64,000 bases of DNA from UBA12191 sp009937185 (GTDB lineage Bacteria > Planctomycetota > UBA8108 > UBA1146): contig CALJGL010000004.1 in the NCBI GenBank assembly GCA_938075155.1, positions 124,001 through 188,000 on the forward strand, given 5' to 3'. Below the pieces are notes generated by a model. It ran no database searches. It had not been told where the DNA came from and worked only from the letters and a program-made list of their open reading frames with translations. Shown here piece after piece: positions 17,205 to 24,910 of the stretch. Numbering within the stretch: position 1 is the stretch's first letter; every line of letters begins with the position of its first letter. Position numbers and translations under genes: made by a program.

Positions 17205-18872
17205 TCAAAGTCCAGGAAAAGAAATCTCTGCTTCGACATCATTCAATCGAGCATCTTCTCTGAGGACGCTGCGAGTAGCATCATCGATCTCTTGTCTCAA
17301 TTCCTCTGACAAAGTTTGCCATATTCTGCTCTTTACTGTCAGGGGAGCACTCGCTCTTGGACTTCTCAGAGCCAGAATAAGGGAAAAATAGCGGTTTGAT
17401 CGGCGTTCACTCTGATCTAGCGACTTTTCCAGAGTCTCGACCAGTTGCTGACCGCGCCTCGCCTCACTGATCACTCCCCCCCCTGCTGCAGCCACGAGAG
17501 TACTGGCTTGTAATGGGATGGTGATCTCTTTCAACGCCTCGTCCGGCTCAAGTTTCTGGAGCACTAACTGGGCCAATCTGTCGACAAGCGGCCTGTTCGA
17601 TTCTTGCAGGACCTTCTCTTCTGAGGCTCCTTCAAGCCTCAGCAATCGTGCTAAAATCTCCTCCGACAAGGAATCCTCTTCCAGAAGCCAAGCTTTGAGA
17701 GCGGTATCTCCCATCAATTCCTTCGTTCTGCCAAGGAACTGATCCGGAATCTGCTCCCCATTCCCCAATTCCTCGAGCGCTCGAAGATACACAGGAAGAA
17801 ATTCAGGGCGTGGACCAATCGTCAACAGCTCACCAGTACTTCGGTTCAATACAGGTCGGCCTTGAAGAATAAGCTGCTGTAGTCCAATCCGGACATGATT
17901 GGAAAGAAGTACGTCTGCGAGCAGATCCTGATTCAGGTCGACATCGATCTCACCGGTCTCTCTTCGAAGCTCACCCTGAACACCCCAATATACGGCATGA
18001 GCAGCAGGAACCCTCCAGTCGATGGGTCCCATCCACTGATTCAACTGTAGCATTAATCGGGGGCTCATATTCATCGCTTCGACGATGACTCTGCAACGCA
18101 ACCGATCCAATAACTCAGACTGTTCCGTGGTGATGCGATCTTGGTCCAACACCGAGAGCACTTGCACAAGAACCCCGTAAGGGCCTTCCTCAGAACTATT
18201 CTCGAAGCCCAAGAGCTCTTTTTCTTCAACCGTTAAATCCCGTTGCCAATCTGGAGTCTTCAGAAGCTCGCTGAATCGTTGAAGCGTATTTTCTACTTCT
18301 ATTTTGTTCCCTGATTCTTTACCGACGATTCGATTCCATTCTTGGAACAATCTTTGTCTAAAAAATGGAGAAGCATCATCTTGGACTCCACCGATTTTGA
18401 ACCAGAACAAGTAGGACAGTTGGTCGTGAATCTCACTACTTCGAGGGTTCGCTCGAAGACCCGGTCCTCGGAGTAAATCGACAGATTCTTTCACCCAAGT
18501 CCAGCGCTCAGCGGGATCCCTACTATCGAGGGCCAACTCAAAAGCCAATAACCAAGATTGAAAGTTCCATACCCGCGGGAAGTAAGGTTGTAATTTCAAG
18601 ATCCAACGTGAGAGTTCCATCGATTCGTGCAGTTGCCCTTGATCTCTGCGCTGAAGAGCTTTCAGCCAAAGAGCATCGATAGCCCAACCACGAAATGCAC
18701 CTAGGGTCTGCTGTAACAACAAGACATCCGCAGGGACACCCGCCGACACTGTCGCCGGCAGAGCCAGTCGATCCTCTTCATACTGCTGATCAAGCGGGAA
18801 AGTGACCCATGCCGCAGCAGCGAACAAAAGAATAGACAAGATCAATGGCAGGAGAACTTCATGATACCTCAT
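17205..18872 (-). CDS. Membrane-anchored TPR-like protein of an ABC operon
   Basis: I do not recognise this 555-residue protein by name. An N-terminal membrane segment (EVLLPLILSILLFAAAAWVTF) anchors it. The large soluble part is helical with TPR-like character; for example, AIDALWLKALQRRDQGQLHESMELS resembles the first helices of a TPR array counting levels and positions. Beyond that I see no catalytic motif. Its ATG overlaps the stop of the permease gene in ATGA (18869-18872), so it is made together with the ABC components. It probably works at the cytoplasmic membrane in export or membrane-protein assembly with that transporter. Its role is inferred only from context. Confidence 0.65.
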   Translation of the reverse strand: MRYHEVLLPLILSILLFAAAAWVTFPLDQQYEEDRLALPATVSAGVPADVLLLQQTLGAFRGWAIDALWLKALQRRDQGQLHESMELSRWILKLQPYFPRVWNFQSWLLAFELALDSRDPAERWTWVKESVDLLRGPGLRANPRSSEIHDQLSYLFWFKIGGVQDDASPFFRQRLFQEWNRIVGKESGNKIEVENTLQRFSELLKTPDWQRDLTVEEKELLGFENSSEEGPYGVLVQVLSVLDQDRITTEQSELLDRLRCRVIVEAMNMSPRLMLQLNQWMGPIDWRVPAAHAVYWGVQGELRRETGEIDVDLNQDLLADVLLSNHVRIGLQQLILQGRPVLNRSTGELLTIGPRPEFLPVYLRALEELGNGEQIPDQFLGRTKELMGDTALKAWLLEEDSLSEEILARLLRLEGASEEKVLQESNRPLVDRLAQLVLQKLEPDEALKEITIPLQASTLVAAAGGGVISEARRGQQLVETLEKSLDQSERRSNRYFSLILALRSPRASAPLTVKSRIWQTLSEELRQEIDDATRSVLREDARLNDVEAEISFPGL

Positions 18873-20287
18873 CGGTTATCTCCCGTTGCATGCTCAGTTC
18901 TTCGGATAACAAGAATTCCGGCAACAAGTGCCAACCCCGACCAAAGTCCACCAATGATAAATAATCCACGCCCTAATCGAGCCCATGAAACAAACTCACC
19001 TGCAGAAACGATTTCGGAAGTGTTGCTGTTTGCCCACGCCAATAAACCACTCACGATTTGACCTCCAGCCGCAGCCAATCGATCGATCAAATACCTTGCC
19101 GTAGTCTCCTGACGCGGGTCCACCATTACAGATGCTCCCTCGTCCTCGAATGCTCCCGCGAATCCTCCACCTGAAGCAGCGATGAGAAAGCAAACTCCAA
19201 ACAAGATGGCGACCGGGAACCCCAAGAAAGTGGACACGCACAAAGACAACGCAGCGATAAATGCACAACGAATAAGAAGTAAAGCCTGGGATCGAGCTAA
19301 CGAACCAAAGAAGCTACCTCTCGTCACTTTCAATTGTACGGAATCATCATCGATCCAGTATATGGCAGGAATGTTCACCTCTTCAGCAACAGCTCCAGAG
19401 AAATTAAGCTCCACCTGCAATTGATTTGAGCCCGATTCTTTCAGAGGAATATCTACGGTGACACGCTTGCCATTCGTGACGAGGAGATCTTGGGAATAGT
19501 CACCCACCTTGACACCTAGCCTAGCAACTCGTGATCGATGAGCTTTACCCATTGCCGGCCTTAAAGATAACTGGACTGATTTTTCCTGAGTCGGTGGAAG
19601 GTCAAAGTCGAGATAGGATTTCCCACCATTAGAAATCGAACGTGCCTGTCTCTCCAGATACATTTTCGCTCTTCGCTGATTTTCTTCTGGAGATTGAAGT
19701 CCCCAATCTAGCGGACTTTCTTCCCGCTTGAATGATAGGAAAGAATCAATATCTTCCTCCGTCACCTCAAATTGAAGAGCCGTAATCGGTGACTTGGCTC
19801 GCCGATTCCCCGCCTCTGGACTTCCCAACGAAACTTGAAGATACAGAACTGTCGTTGCTGGAATCAGCATCACAAGCACTGCGCCAATAACGCCTGCCCA
19901 CTTTCCTGGCAACCAGCGAAGTTCCATTCCAGGCCTCAGTGACATAAAGCCCAATCGTCCAGTCTCTCTCTCGTCCGAGAGACTGGCACATGACATCATC
20001 ATCGTGACCAATAGAAGAACCAGAGCGATCCAGCCCTGGCCGTATTCCAGTAGAGTTCTTAAACCATCTTCATCCGCAGGAGAAACCCCCAGAATCACAG
20101 GAAGAAAAACCTGACCGATGATGAGAATGACACCTGAAACAGGAAGTAAGCGTCTTCTCCAGACTTCGGCAACCAATACCCCGGTCAATGCCAGCAACGG
20201 TCCACCGACTCGACACCACTTATCGAAGGCGAGCAGTAAAAGTACCAGAAGTAGAAGCCCTAGAATGGCCAGAAAGAACGGAATCAA
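18869..20287 (-). CDS. ABC-2-type membrane permease
   Basis: The 472-residue protein has N-terminal hydrophobic segments (two within the first 75 residues, then about 85-105 and 130-155), a soluble domain of about 180 residues, and further hydrophobic segments at about 335-390 and 445-465. This is the layout of ABC-2 export permeases with a large loop. The conserved LSDERETGRLGFMSLRPG after the third helix is the cytosolic coupling motif of this class (usually ER-GTL--L---P). It overlaps the ATPase gene by ATGA at 20284-20287 and the TPR protein gene at 18869-18872. It should form the membrane channel for the ATPase upstream. The cargo is unknown. Confidence 0.8.
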   Translation of the reverse strand: MIPFFLAILGLLLLVLLLLAFDKWCRVGGPLLALTGVLVAEVWRRRLLPVSGVILIIGQVFLPVILGVSPADEDGLRTLLEYGQGWIALVLLLVTMMMSCASLSDERETGRLGFMSLRPGMELRWLPGKWAGVIGAVLVMLIPATTVLYLQVSLGSPEAGNRRAKSPITALQFEVTEEDIDSFLSFKREESPLDWGLQSPEENQRRAKMYLERQARSISNGGKSYLDFDLPPTQEKSVQLSLRPAMGKAHRSRVARLGVKVGDYSQDLLVTNGKRVTVDIPLKESGSNQLQVELNFSGAVAEEVNIPAIYWIDDDSVQLKVTRGSFFGSLARSQALLLIRCAFIAALSLCVSTFLGFPVAILFGVCFLIAASGGGFAGAFEDEGASVMVDPRQETTARYLIDRLAAAGGQIVSGLLAWANSNTSEIVSAGEFVSWARLGRGLFIIGGLWSGLALVAGILVIRRTEHATGDNR

Positions 20288-21210
20288 CAGCCCTTGGCCT
20301 CTCCACCGAGAAAGGAAGGAAGTTGTCCGCCCTCTTCAGCTCCAGCCGTGACTTCACCATCACTTCTTGCTATTTTTACGGTCTCAAGGAATTTCTCCTC
20401 AAGGCTTCGACGACTTCCATTCAGGGATATGACTTCGACTCCCTGATCCCTAAAACAATCGCGAATCACTGAGACTTGATCTTCTTCAGGAGTAGTTGTG
20501 ATCCACTGACTTTGGTTTTGGTGCTCGAGGATGTCTTCGACTTCTCCTTCGTCTTGAACCTTCCCCCCATACAATATGGAAACCCGGTCACAAACTTCTT
20601 CGACATCCGCAAGAAGGTGGCTCGTGATCAAAATCGTCTTTCCACGTTTTTGAAGACCTCTAATCCAATCCTTGACCTGACGAACTCCGATCGGATCGAG
20701 TCCATTTGTAGGCTCATCCAAAATAATCAATTCGGGATCGTGGATCAGTGCTTGTGCAACTCCTATTCTGCGCTGCATCCCCTTGGAATAATCGCCTATT
20801 TCCCGATCAGCAGCGGCTGTCAGTCCGACCATTCTAAGTAGGTCCTCAACACGAGACTTTCGACAATCCTCGGGGACCTGACTTAAACGGGCACATAAGT
20901 TGAGCATTTCTCTTCCAGTCAGGAAGGGATAGAAAACGGAATCTTCTGGGAGATAACCGATTCTTTTTTTGGATTCACTCGATCCCGGATCTCCCCCTAA
21001 AACTTTGACTTCGCCCCTTGTTGGAAACAAAAGTCCTAGCAATATCTGAATCGTTGTCGATTTCCCGGAACCATTAGGTCCCAATAAACCGAAGACTTCC
21101 CCTTTTTGAACCTTTAGGTCAATACCCCTAATGGCTTCAACACGTGGACGCATCCAGAAGTCCCGGAAGACTTTCCACAGTCCGCTCACTTCAATAACTG
21201 ACTCAGACAA
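20284..21210 (-). CDS. ABC transporter ATP-binding protein
   Basis: 308 residues with all nucleotide-binding motifs: Walker A GPNGSGKS at about 44-51, signature YSKGMQRRIGVAQAL, Walker B LIILDEPTNGLD and the switch His in LITSHLL. It is of the NatA/CcmA (ABC-2 exporter) type, and the C-terminal 90 residues form the usual regulatory extension. It is the first gene of a leftward operon of three coupled by two ATGA overlaps. A second ABC-2 permease is encoded divergently at 21337, suggesting that this ATPase may serve two membrane partners. A candidate -10 (TATACT on the minus strand) lies at 21263-21268. Confidence 0.92.
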   Translation of the reverse strand: MSESVIEVSGLWKVFRDFWMRPRVEAIRGIDLKVQKGEVFGLLGPNGSGKSTTIQILLGLLFPTRGEVKVLGGDPGSSESKKRIGYLPEDSVFYPFLTGREMLNLCARLSQVPEDCRKSRVEDLLRMVGLTAAADREIGDYSKGMQRRIGVAQALIHDPELIILDEPTNGLDPIGVRQVKDWIRGLQKRGKTILITSHLLADVEEVCDRVSILYGGKVQDEGEVEDILEHQNQSQWITTTPEEDQVSVIRDCFRDQGVEVISLNGSRRSLEEKFLETVKIARSDGEVTAGAEEGGQLPSFLGGEAKGC

Positions 21211-21262
21211 GGAGATACCGTCCTTCCGTGACTTGAATGGATTCCCCTACATTCATCAGGAT

Positions 21263-21268
21263 AGTATA
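21263..21268 (-). promoter_or_regulatory. Candidate -10 element for the ABC operon
   Basis: On the minus strand, TATACT lies 53 bases upstream of the ATPase start, in the 126-base gap between divergent ABC genes. It matches the bacterial -10 consensus at five of six positions. A matching -35 is weak (TTAGAT at 16-base spacing), so this is a suggestion only. Confidence 0.35.
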
Positions 21269-21336
21269 AGGAACAAGGATGAGAATCTAACAGTCTCGTC
21301 CCTAGCTGTACTCGAAAGGAACAAATTCTGGAATCC

Positions 21337-22272
21337 TTGAGAACTATATTATTGATTGCGAAAGCTGCGTTTCTAGAAGCACTTCGACCAGGATTCCATG
21401 CTGTCCTGCTTCTGACGGGAATAGCCCTGATCGCAGTGTCTCCAGTATTGAGTGCCTTTGCACTTGGAGACGAAAACAGCCTACTCATCGACATCAGCCT
21501 CAGTTCCATGTTGGCCGTTGGCGTTTTTCTCGGTGCTTTCACAGCAGCCTCCAGTCTCGGCGATGAGATTAGACGACGAACAATTATGGTTCTTCTCAGC
21601 AAGCCCATTCCGCGCTGGTCCCTTGTCCTCGGAAAGTATCTGGGGATTACTCTTGCTCTAAGCCTCGCTCAAATCTCTTGGATGGCGACATTACTCCTTG
21701 CGATTCGACATCGAACGATTCACTCTCGACTACAAGTCGACGAAACGCCGGTACTTCTTTTGGCATTTTGTGGATTAACTCTTTCATTATTCTTTGCTGC
21801 TTGGAAACACCGACGGGGTCATAGTTTCCCCGCAAATCTCTCCAAGTCTTGTTCACTGTTATTAGGAATATCCGCAGTCATCGCCATCAGCCAAAACCCT
21901 GCGGGGGATTGGATCTCTCCCCTCCGCATCTTAGAGCCCAGTGTTTTTGCAGCGATGATCATGGTTCACCTCACCGTACTGATCTTGGCAGCAGTCGCAC
22001 TCACGGCTTCAACACGATTACCAACTCCCGCAACTCTTGCAGTGACACTAGGTACCTTGATGTCTGGAGTGATCGCCGGATCCATCGGCAGAGATTATCC
22101 TTGGGTGCGAATGCTCCCTGACCTCCAAAGGCTTTGGATTTCAGATGGATTGATTCGCGGCGGGAGTGTCAGCCCAGAAGCATTGGGCTGGGCAGTGCTA
22201 TGGACTGCTTTAGTCATTTCAGCAATATTATCACTGGGAGTTGCATTGTTCGCTCGAAGAGATGTGGGCTAA
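21337..22272 (+). CDS. ABC-2-type membrane permease
   Basis: 311 residues, mostly hydrophobic, with about six membrane segments: ALRPGFHAVLLLTGIALIAV, then SMLAVGVFLGAFTAASSL, and others at about 100-120, 165-185, 205-230 and 285-305. The motif SLGDEIRRRTIMVLLSKPIPRW is the coupling helix typical of ABC-2 permeases and matches the same position in the permease at 18869-20287. The gene starts with TTG; no ATG is available near the family N-terminus, and GGAA precedes it. It reads away from the ABC operon, and no ATPase follows it, so it probably uses the ATPase encoded at 20284-21210. Confidence 0.8.
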   Translation: MRTILLIAKAAFLEALRPGFHAVLLLTGIALIAVSPVLSAFALGDENSLLIDISLSSMLAVGVFLGAFTAASSLGDEIRRRTIMVLLSKPIPRWSLVLGKYLGITLALSLAQISWMATLLLAIRHRTIHSRLQVDETPVLLLAFCGLTLSLFFAAWKHRRGHSFPANLSKSCSLLLGISAVIAISQNPAGDWISPLRILEPSVFAAMIMVHLTVLILAAVALTASTRLPTPATLAVTLGTLMSGVIAGSIGRDYPWVRMLPDLQRLWISDGLIRGGSVSPEALGWAVLWTALVISAILSLGVALFARRDVG

Positions 22273-22282
22273 CCTTTGTCAG

Positions 22283-22786
22283 TTAGAATGGTCTTTTCCC
22301 GGAAAGAGTCTTGAATCTAGCCCTGCGAAATCGCCACTTCCCATCCTCGCAAATAATGGCCTCACCAGAGACTTCTAATACCCACACTGGAGTCATCGTC
22401 TTATCTTTCGCTCTGAAGAACTGTACTGGAGCGGTCACTCTGACAGGAAGTTTTGTATTTTCATCCGGCTCTGGATCCAACAAGATTTCTTCAGTATCGA
22501 CAAAGACTCTCCATTTGAAGGATTTATCGACACGGTCTCTTTGTCCCAGAAATATTCTGAACAAAGCCCCTCTGAAGGTTGCCTGGTCGAGTTGATATGT
22601 TGATTCCATGAAATCAGGTGTGCAATGCGCAAGAACGTCTCCGGCATCCTCTTCGTTAAAACCGTTTTGCATTCCTATGACGACATCGCGCAGATTTTCT
22701 TTGGAGGAACCCAAACCTACTACAAAGAAAACGAATAACACCAGAAGAAACAAAACAACGGTCAAGCCTCGAAAAAACCCCGACAC
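22283..22786 (-). CDS. Membrane-anchored NTF2-like protein of unknown function
   Basis: The 167-residue protein has one N-terminal membrane segment (GLTVVLFLLVLFVFFVVGLG) and a soluble part of about 130 residues. The soluble part follows an NTF2/SnoaL-like pattern: an opening helix (LRDVVIGMQNGFNEEDAGDVLAHC) with the phrase CTPDFMESTY, then four strands ending GKWRFRRARFKTLSG. Such domains are small pockets used for binding or as folding modules; no catalytic residues are obvious. The start is GTG, one base after the stop of moaA, so it is translated from the moaA message. A link to molybdenum cofactor is only positional. It converges on the permease gene with a 10-base gap. Confidence 0.65.
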   Translation of the reverse strand: MSGFFRGLTVVLFLLVLFVFFVVGLGSSKENLRDVVIGMQNGFNEEDAGDVLAHCTPDFMESTYQLDQATFRGALFRIFLGQRDRVDKSFKWRVFVDTEEILLDPEPDENTKLPVRVTAPVQFFRAKDKTMTPVWVLEVSGEAIICEDGKWRFRRARFKTLSGKRPF

Positions 22787-22787
22787 C

Positions 22788-23774
22788 CTAACCGCCTATT
22801 TCATGCATTCGACGACTTGCATGAATACCCTGGTCAAGTGCATGCCCCACTGGCTTGGTCAATATCGCAGCCTCCAAGGATTTCTTTATCTCAGAAACGC
22901 CACCGCCATTCCGAATCACACCTCTGAGATCTGCTTCATCATCTCTGAGAAGACAAAGCAACAAGCGACCTTCAGCAGACAGCCGAACCCGATTACAAAA
23001 GGCACAAAATGGGTCAGAAACGGGGCTTATAAATCCGACAGATCCCTCAGCATTCTCAAATTTATAATTACGACTTTCGTCAGAGGGATCTTCAGTCTGT
23101 AGAGAAGAGAGAGGTCCGAGAGCTTTCTCGATCCGTATTTTTGATTCAGATGAAGGCACCCCTTTTTGTTGGGCAATCTCTTCAGGTTCCCCGCTGCCAA
23201 ACGGCATCAATTCAATAAATCGAACCTGCCATGGCTCAGTCAATGTCTTCTTGGCGAGATCGATCACGTCTTCGTCATTCACGCCTCTCACCACGACCGA
23301 ATTAATTTTAATAGGAGTCAAGCCTGCCTGCTTAGCAGCTTCGATTCCTGACATAATTCGGTCAAGGTCAGAAAGCCTCATCACCTGACGTAATCGATCA
23401 CCATCGAGAGTATCCAGATGAATGTTGACTCTGTTGAGCCCAGCGGATTTCAATTCTTCTGCCATCGAGGTTAGAAGAATTCCATTTGTCGTCATCGCAA
23501 TATCTGCTTCTGGAGCAGCCGCTCTCATCCTCTGAACAATATCGATTAAGTCTTTTCTCAGAGTGGGCTCACCACCCGTAATACGAAACTTTCGAAAACC
23601 AGAGGCTGTTGCCGCCTGGACAACGAGACCTATCTCTTCAGCCGAGAGTAGAGACTCTTCGGGAAGAAACTTAAGCCCTTCGAGAGGCATGCAATACGTG
23701 CAACGCAGATTACAGCGATCCATCACAGAGATTCTGAGGTAATCGATTATTCGACCGTGACCATCTCTGGGCAT
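22788..23774 (-). CDS. moaA: GTP 3',8-cyclase (molybdenum cofactor biosynthesis)
   Basis: 328 residues, the length of MoaA. The radical SAM cluster is at Cys 21, 25 and 28 (RCNLRCTYCMP). FRITGGEPTLRKDL is the SAM-binding GGE motif. The C-terminal second cluster has CAFCNRVRLSAEGRLLLCL. The end, RRMHEIGG, carries the GG tail needed for activity. MoaA makes the first precursor of molybdopterin from GTP in the cytosol; moaD and moaE lie about 8 kb away, on the other side of the DnaA-box gap. An imperfect hairpin just upstream (23819-23851, GTCTGA...TCAGAC) is noted, but it does not resemble the Moco riboswitch well enough to call. Confidence 0.96.
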   Translation of the reverse strand: MPRDGHGRIIDYLRISVMDRCNLRCTYCMPLEGLKFLPEESLLSAEEIGLVVQAATASGFRKFRITGGEPTLRKDLIDIVQRMRAAAPEADIAMTTNGILLTSMAEELKSAGLNRVNIHLDTLDGDRLRQVMRLSDLDRIMSGIEAAKQAGLTPIKINSVVVRGVNDEDVIDLAKKTLTEPWQVRFIELMPFGSGEPEEIAQQKGVPSSESKIRIEKALGPLSSLQTEDPSDESRNYKFENAEGSVGFISPVSDPFCAFCNRVRLSAEGRLLLCLLRDDEADLRGVIRNGGGVSEIKKSLEAAILTKPVGHALDQGIHASRRMHEIGG

Positions 23775-23876
23775 GGATACACCTAATTTCTTACTGGAAC
23801 TATTAATAACAACAACCCCGTCTGATTCATGGACTATTCACGTCAGACTGGCTGCATGCTGGTTCTCAAAAGTGGA

Positions 23877-24431
23877 TTATTGTTCTTCCAGCAGTGTATC
23901 CAGTAATTCGAGAGTTCGCTTCACCTGATTGCGTATCCGCTGGATTTCTTTCTTGCTTGGGGCACCGCCCCCCTCCAAACCCAACTTTTTACGCTCCTCA
24001 AGAAGCTCTGCACGCATCTGGCGGTTCACGCCAAATTCTCTCCTCCAGTTGGTCACGCTGGGTGCGCTGACTCCAAATCGAATCGCCGTCTTTTCGACAC
24101 CCTCTAATGCAGAAAAATTGGCCACTTCTTCTCGGAAAGAGTCGGAATAATTCTTTCTTCCAGAAGGTGCGTGGTTCTTATTTGGGTGTTGTGGAATATT
24201 TAACTTCTTACCCTGGGTTGCCGCTTTCTTCGTCGCACGAGTAACTCCGAAATCTTTACGCCAATTGGTCACGCTAGGAGTTGAAACGTCGAACTTTTGT
24301 GCTGCGGCAACGATTCCGTTTTTCACGGAAAATGTCACTACCTTACGACGAAAAGCATCTGAATAGGTGTTTCTCTTCCTCGTTGAGGAGGAAGACTTCA
24401 ATTTAGATCGAACGGCCGTTCTCTTTGTCAT
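23877..24431 (-). CDS. Tandem helix-turn-helix DNA-binding protein without catalytic domain
   Basis: 184 residues. An Arg/Lys/Ser-rich N-terminus is followed by two copies of a 46-residue module, at 20-65 and 92-137, that agree at about half their positions. Shared parts are YSD-FR--V--FS, A--F-VS-PSVTNWR and FGV-R. Each has the shape of the HTH in IS3/IS911-type transposase OrfA or Psq-like domains. A helical, probably coiled-coil end follows (about 138-184, broken by GGG). No recombinase or transposase core, inverted repeats or target duplication are near, so it is more likely a domesticated DNA binder. A LexA-like box overlaps codons 4-9 (24409-24422). The DnaA-box gap lies directly upstream. 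Confidence 0.75.
   Translation of the reverse strand: MTKRTAVRSKLKSSSSTRKRNTYSDAFRRKVVTFSVKNGIVAAAQKFDVSTPSVTNWRKDFGVTRATKKAATQGKKLNIPQHPNKNHAPSGRKNYSDSFREEVANFSALEGVEKTAIRFGVSAPSVTNWRREFGVNRQMRAELLEERKKLGLEGGGAPSKKEIQRIRNQVKRTLELLDTLLEEQ
24409..24422. promoter_or_regulatory. LexA-box-like palindrome at the start of the tandem-HTH gene
   Basis: CGAAC-GGCC-GTTCT lies 10-23 bases inside the tandem-HTH coding region. It matches CGAAC-N4-GTTC, as does the operator in the lexA promoter of this window (54334-54347). Only these two sites were found by eye in 64 kb. About half a match would be expected by chance for one such 9-base pattern, so the site is a candidate only. Confidence 0.35.
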
Positions 24432-24548
24432 CTATCTAATCACCTGAATTCCATTTACTTATCTATGACTCCAAATGCTTCACTAATGCCAAAGTGAAAC
24501 AGCAGGAGCAAAACTAATTGGGCCAATCTTAAGGGCAACAGCATATTT

Positions 24549-24574
24549 GATTTGAGACGAGCTACGCTCAAATC
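24549..24574. repeat. Inverted repeat, 8-base arms
   Basis: GATTTGAG at 24549-24556 is repeated in reverse complement as CTCAAATC at 24567-24574 with a 10-base centre. It lies about 120 bases upstream of the tandem-HTH gene. Two arms one helical turn apart would suit binding by a protein with two HTH modules, such as the one encoded next door; that link is inference. Confidence 0.5.
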
Positions 24575-24703
24575 TTAGAAAAATGCCCTCCAAAACCTTC
24601 TCAATCCTGTGGCTAATCATAGACCGAATTATCGCTAATCCGGCCTTTTAATTAGAGCTTCAGCATGACTAACCCCGTAAACGCATTCTCGTTCCAAAAA
24701 TTC

Positions 24704-24723
24704 TTATGCACAACTTATCCACA
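24704..24723 (+). promoter_or_regulatory. Two adjacent perfect DnaA boxes
   Basis: TTATGCACA (24704-24712) and TTATCCACA (24715-24723) both match the consensus TTATNCACA exactly, in the same orientation with starts 11 bases apart, about one helical turn. Single matches arise by chance a few times per 64 kb, but two this close do not. After them come TAG triplets (ATATAGGGGTAGAG) that recall the DnaA-trio element, a loose resemblance. Confidence 0.65.
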
Positions 24724-24910
24724 ATATAGGGGTAGAGCGTTGTTCCAGCAACGCTAGATAGACCCCAGATAGACCGAAGGATTCTCTATTACCCATATAA
24801 GATACCAACCCAAAGCACTATTCATTATCTTCGACTCCCGCATTGACTATTCACTGATAAGAAATCCATTACACTCATTCATAGAATTACTCAAAGGGGA
24901 GATATTTATC

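Larger units (their letters stand above)
24432..24910. other. Candidate DnaA-binding region, possibly a replication origin
   Basis: This 479-base gap has no gene and is visibly more AT-rich than its flanks. It holds two perfect DnaA boxes in direct orientation (24704-24712 and 24715-24723) and a one-mismatch box on the other strand (24608-24616). It also has an 8-base inverted repeat (24549-24574), an 11-base palindrome ATTGG-G-CCAAT (24517-24527), a hairpin GCGTTG...CAACGC (24737-24754) and a direct repeat AGATAGACC spaced 11 bases (24756-24764, 24767-24775). To its left genes mostly read left; to its right the next three read right. These are the features expected of an origin, but a DnaA-regulated promoter for the flanking genes is an equal possibility. 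No dnaA or dnaN is in the window. Confidence 0.45.

Noticed and set aside
23775..23876. Moco riboswitch upstream of moaA
   Set aside because: The 102-base gap is too short for the known motif, and only one six-base inverted repeat is visible.
23877..24431. IS3/IS911 element
   Set aside because: The HTH looks like OrfA but is duplicated; no integrase domain, terminal inverted repeats or target duplications are nearby.
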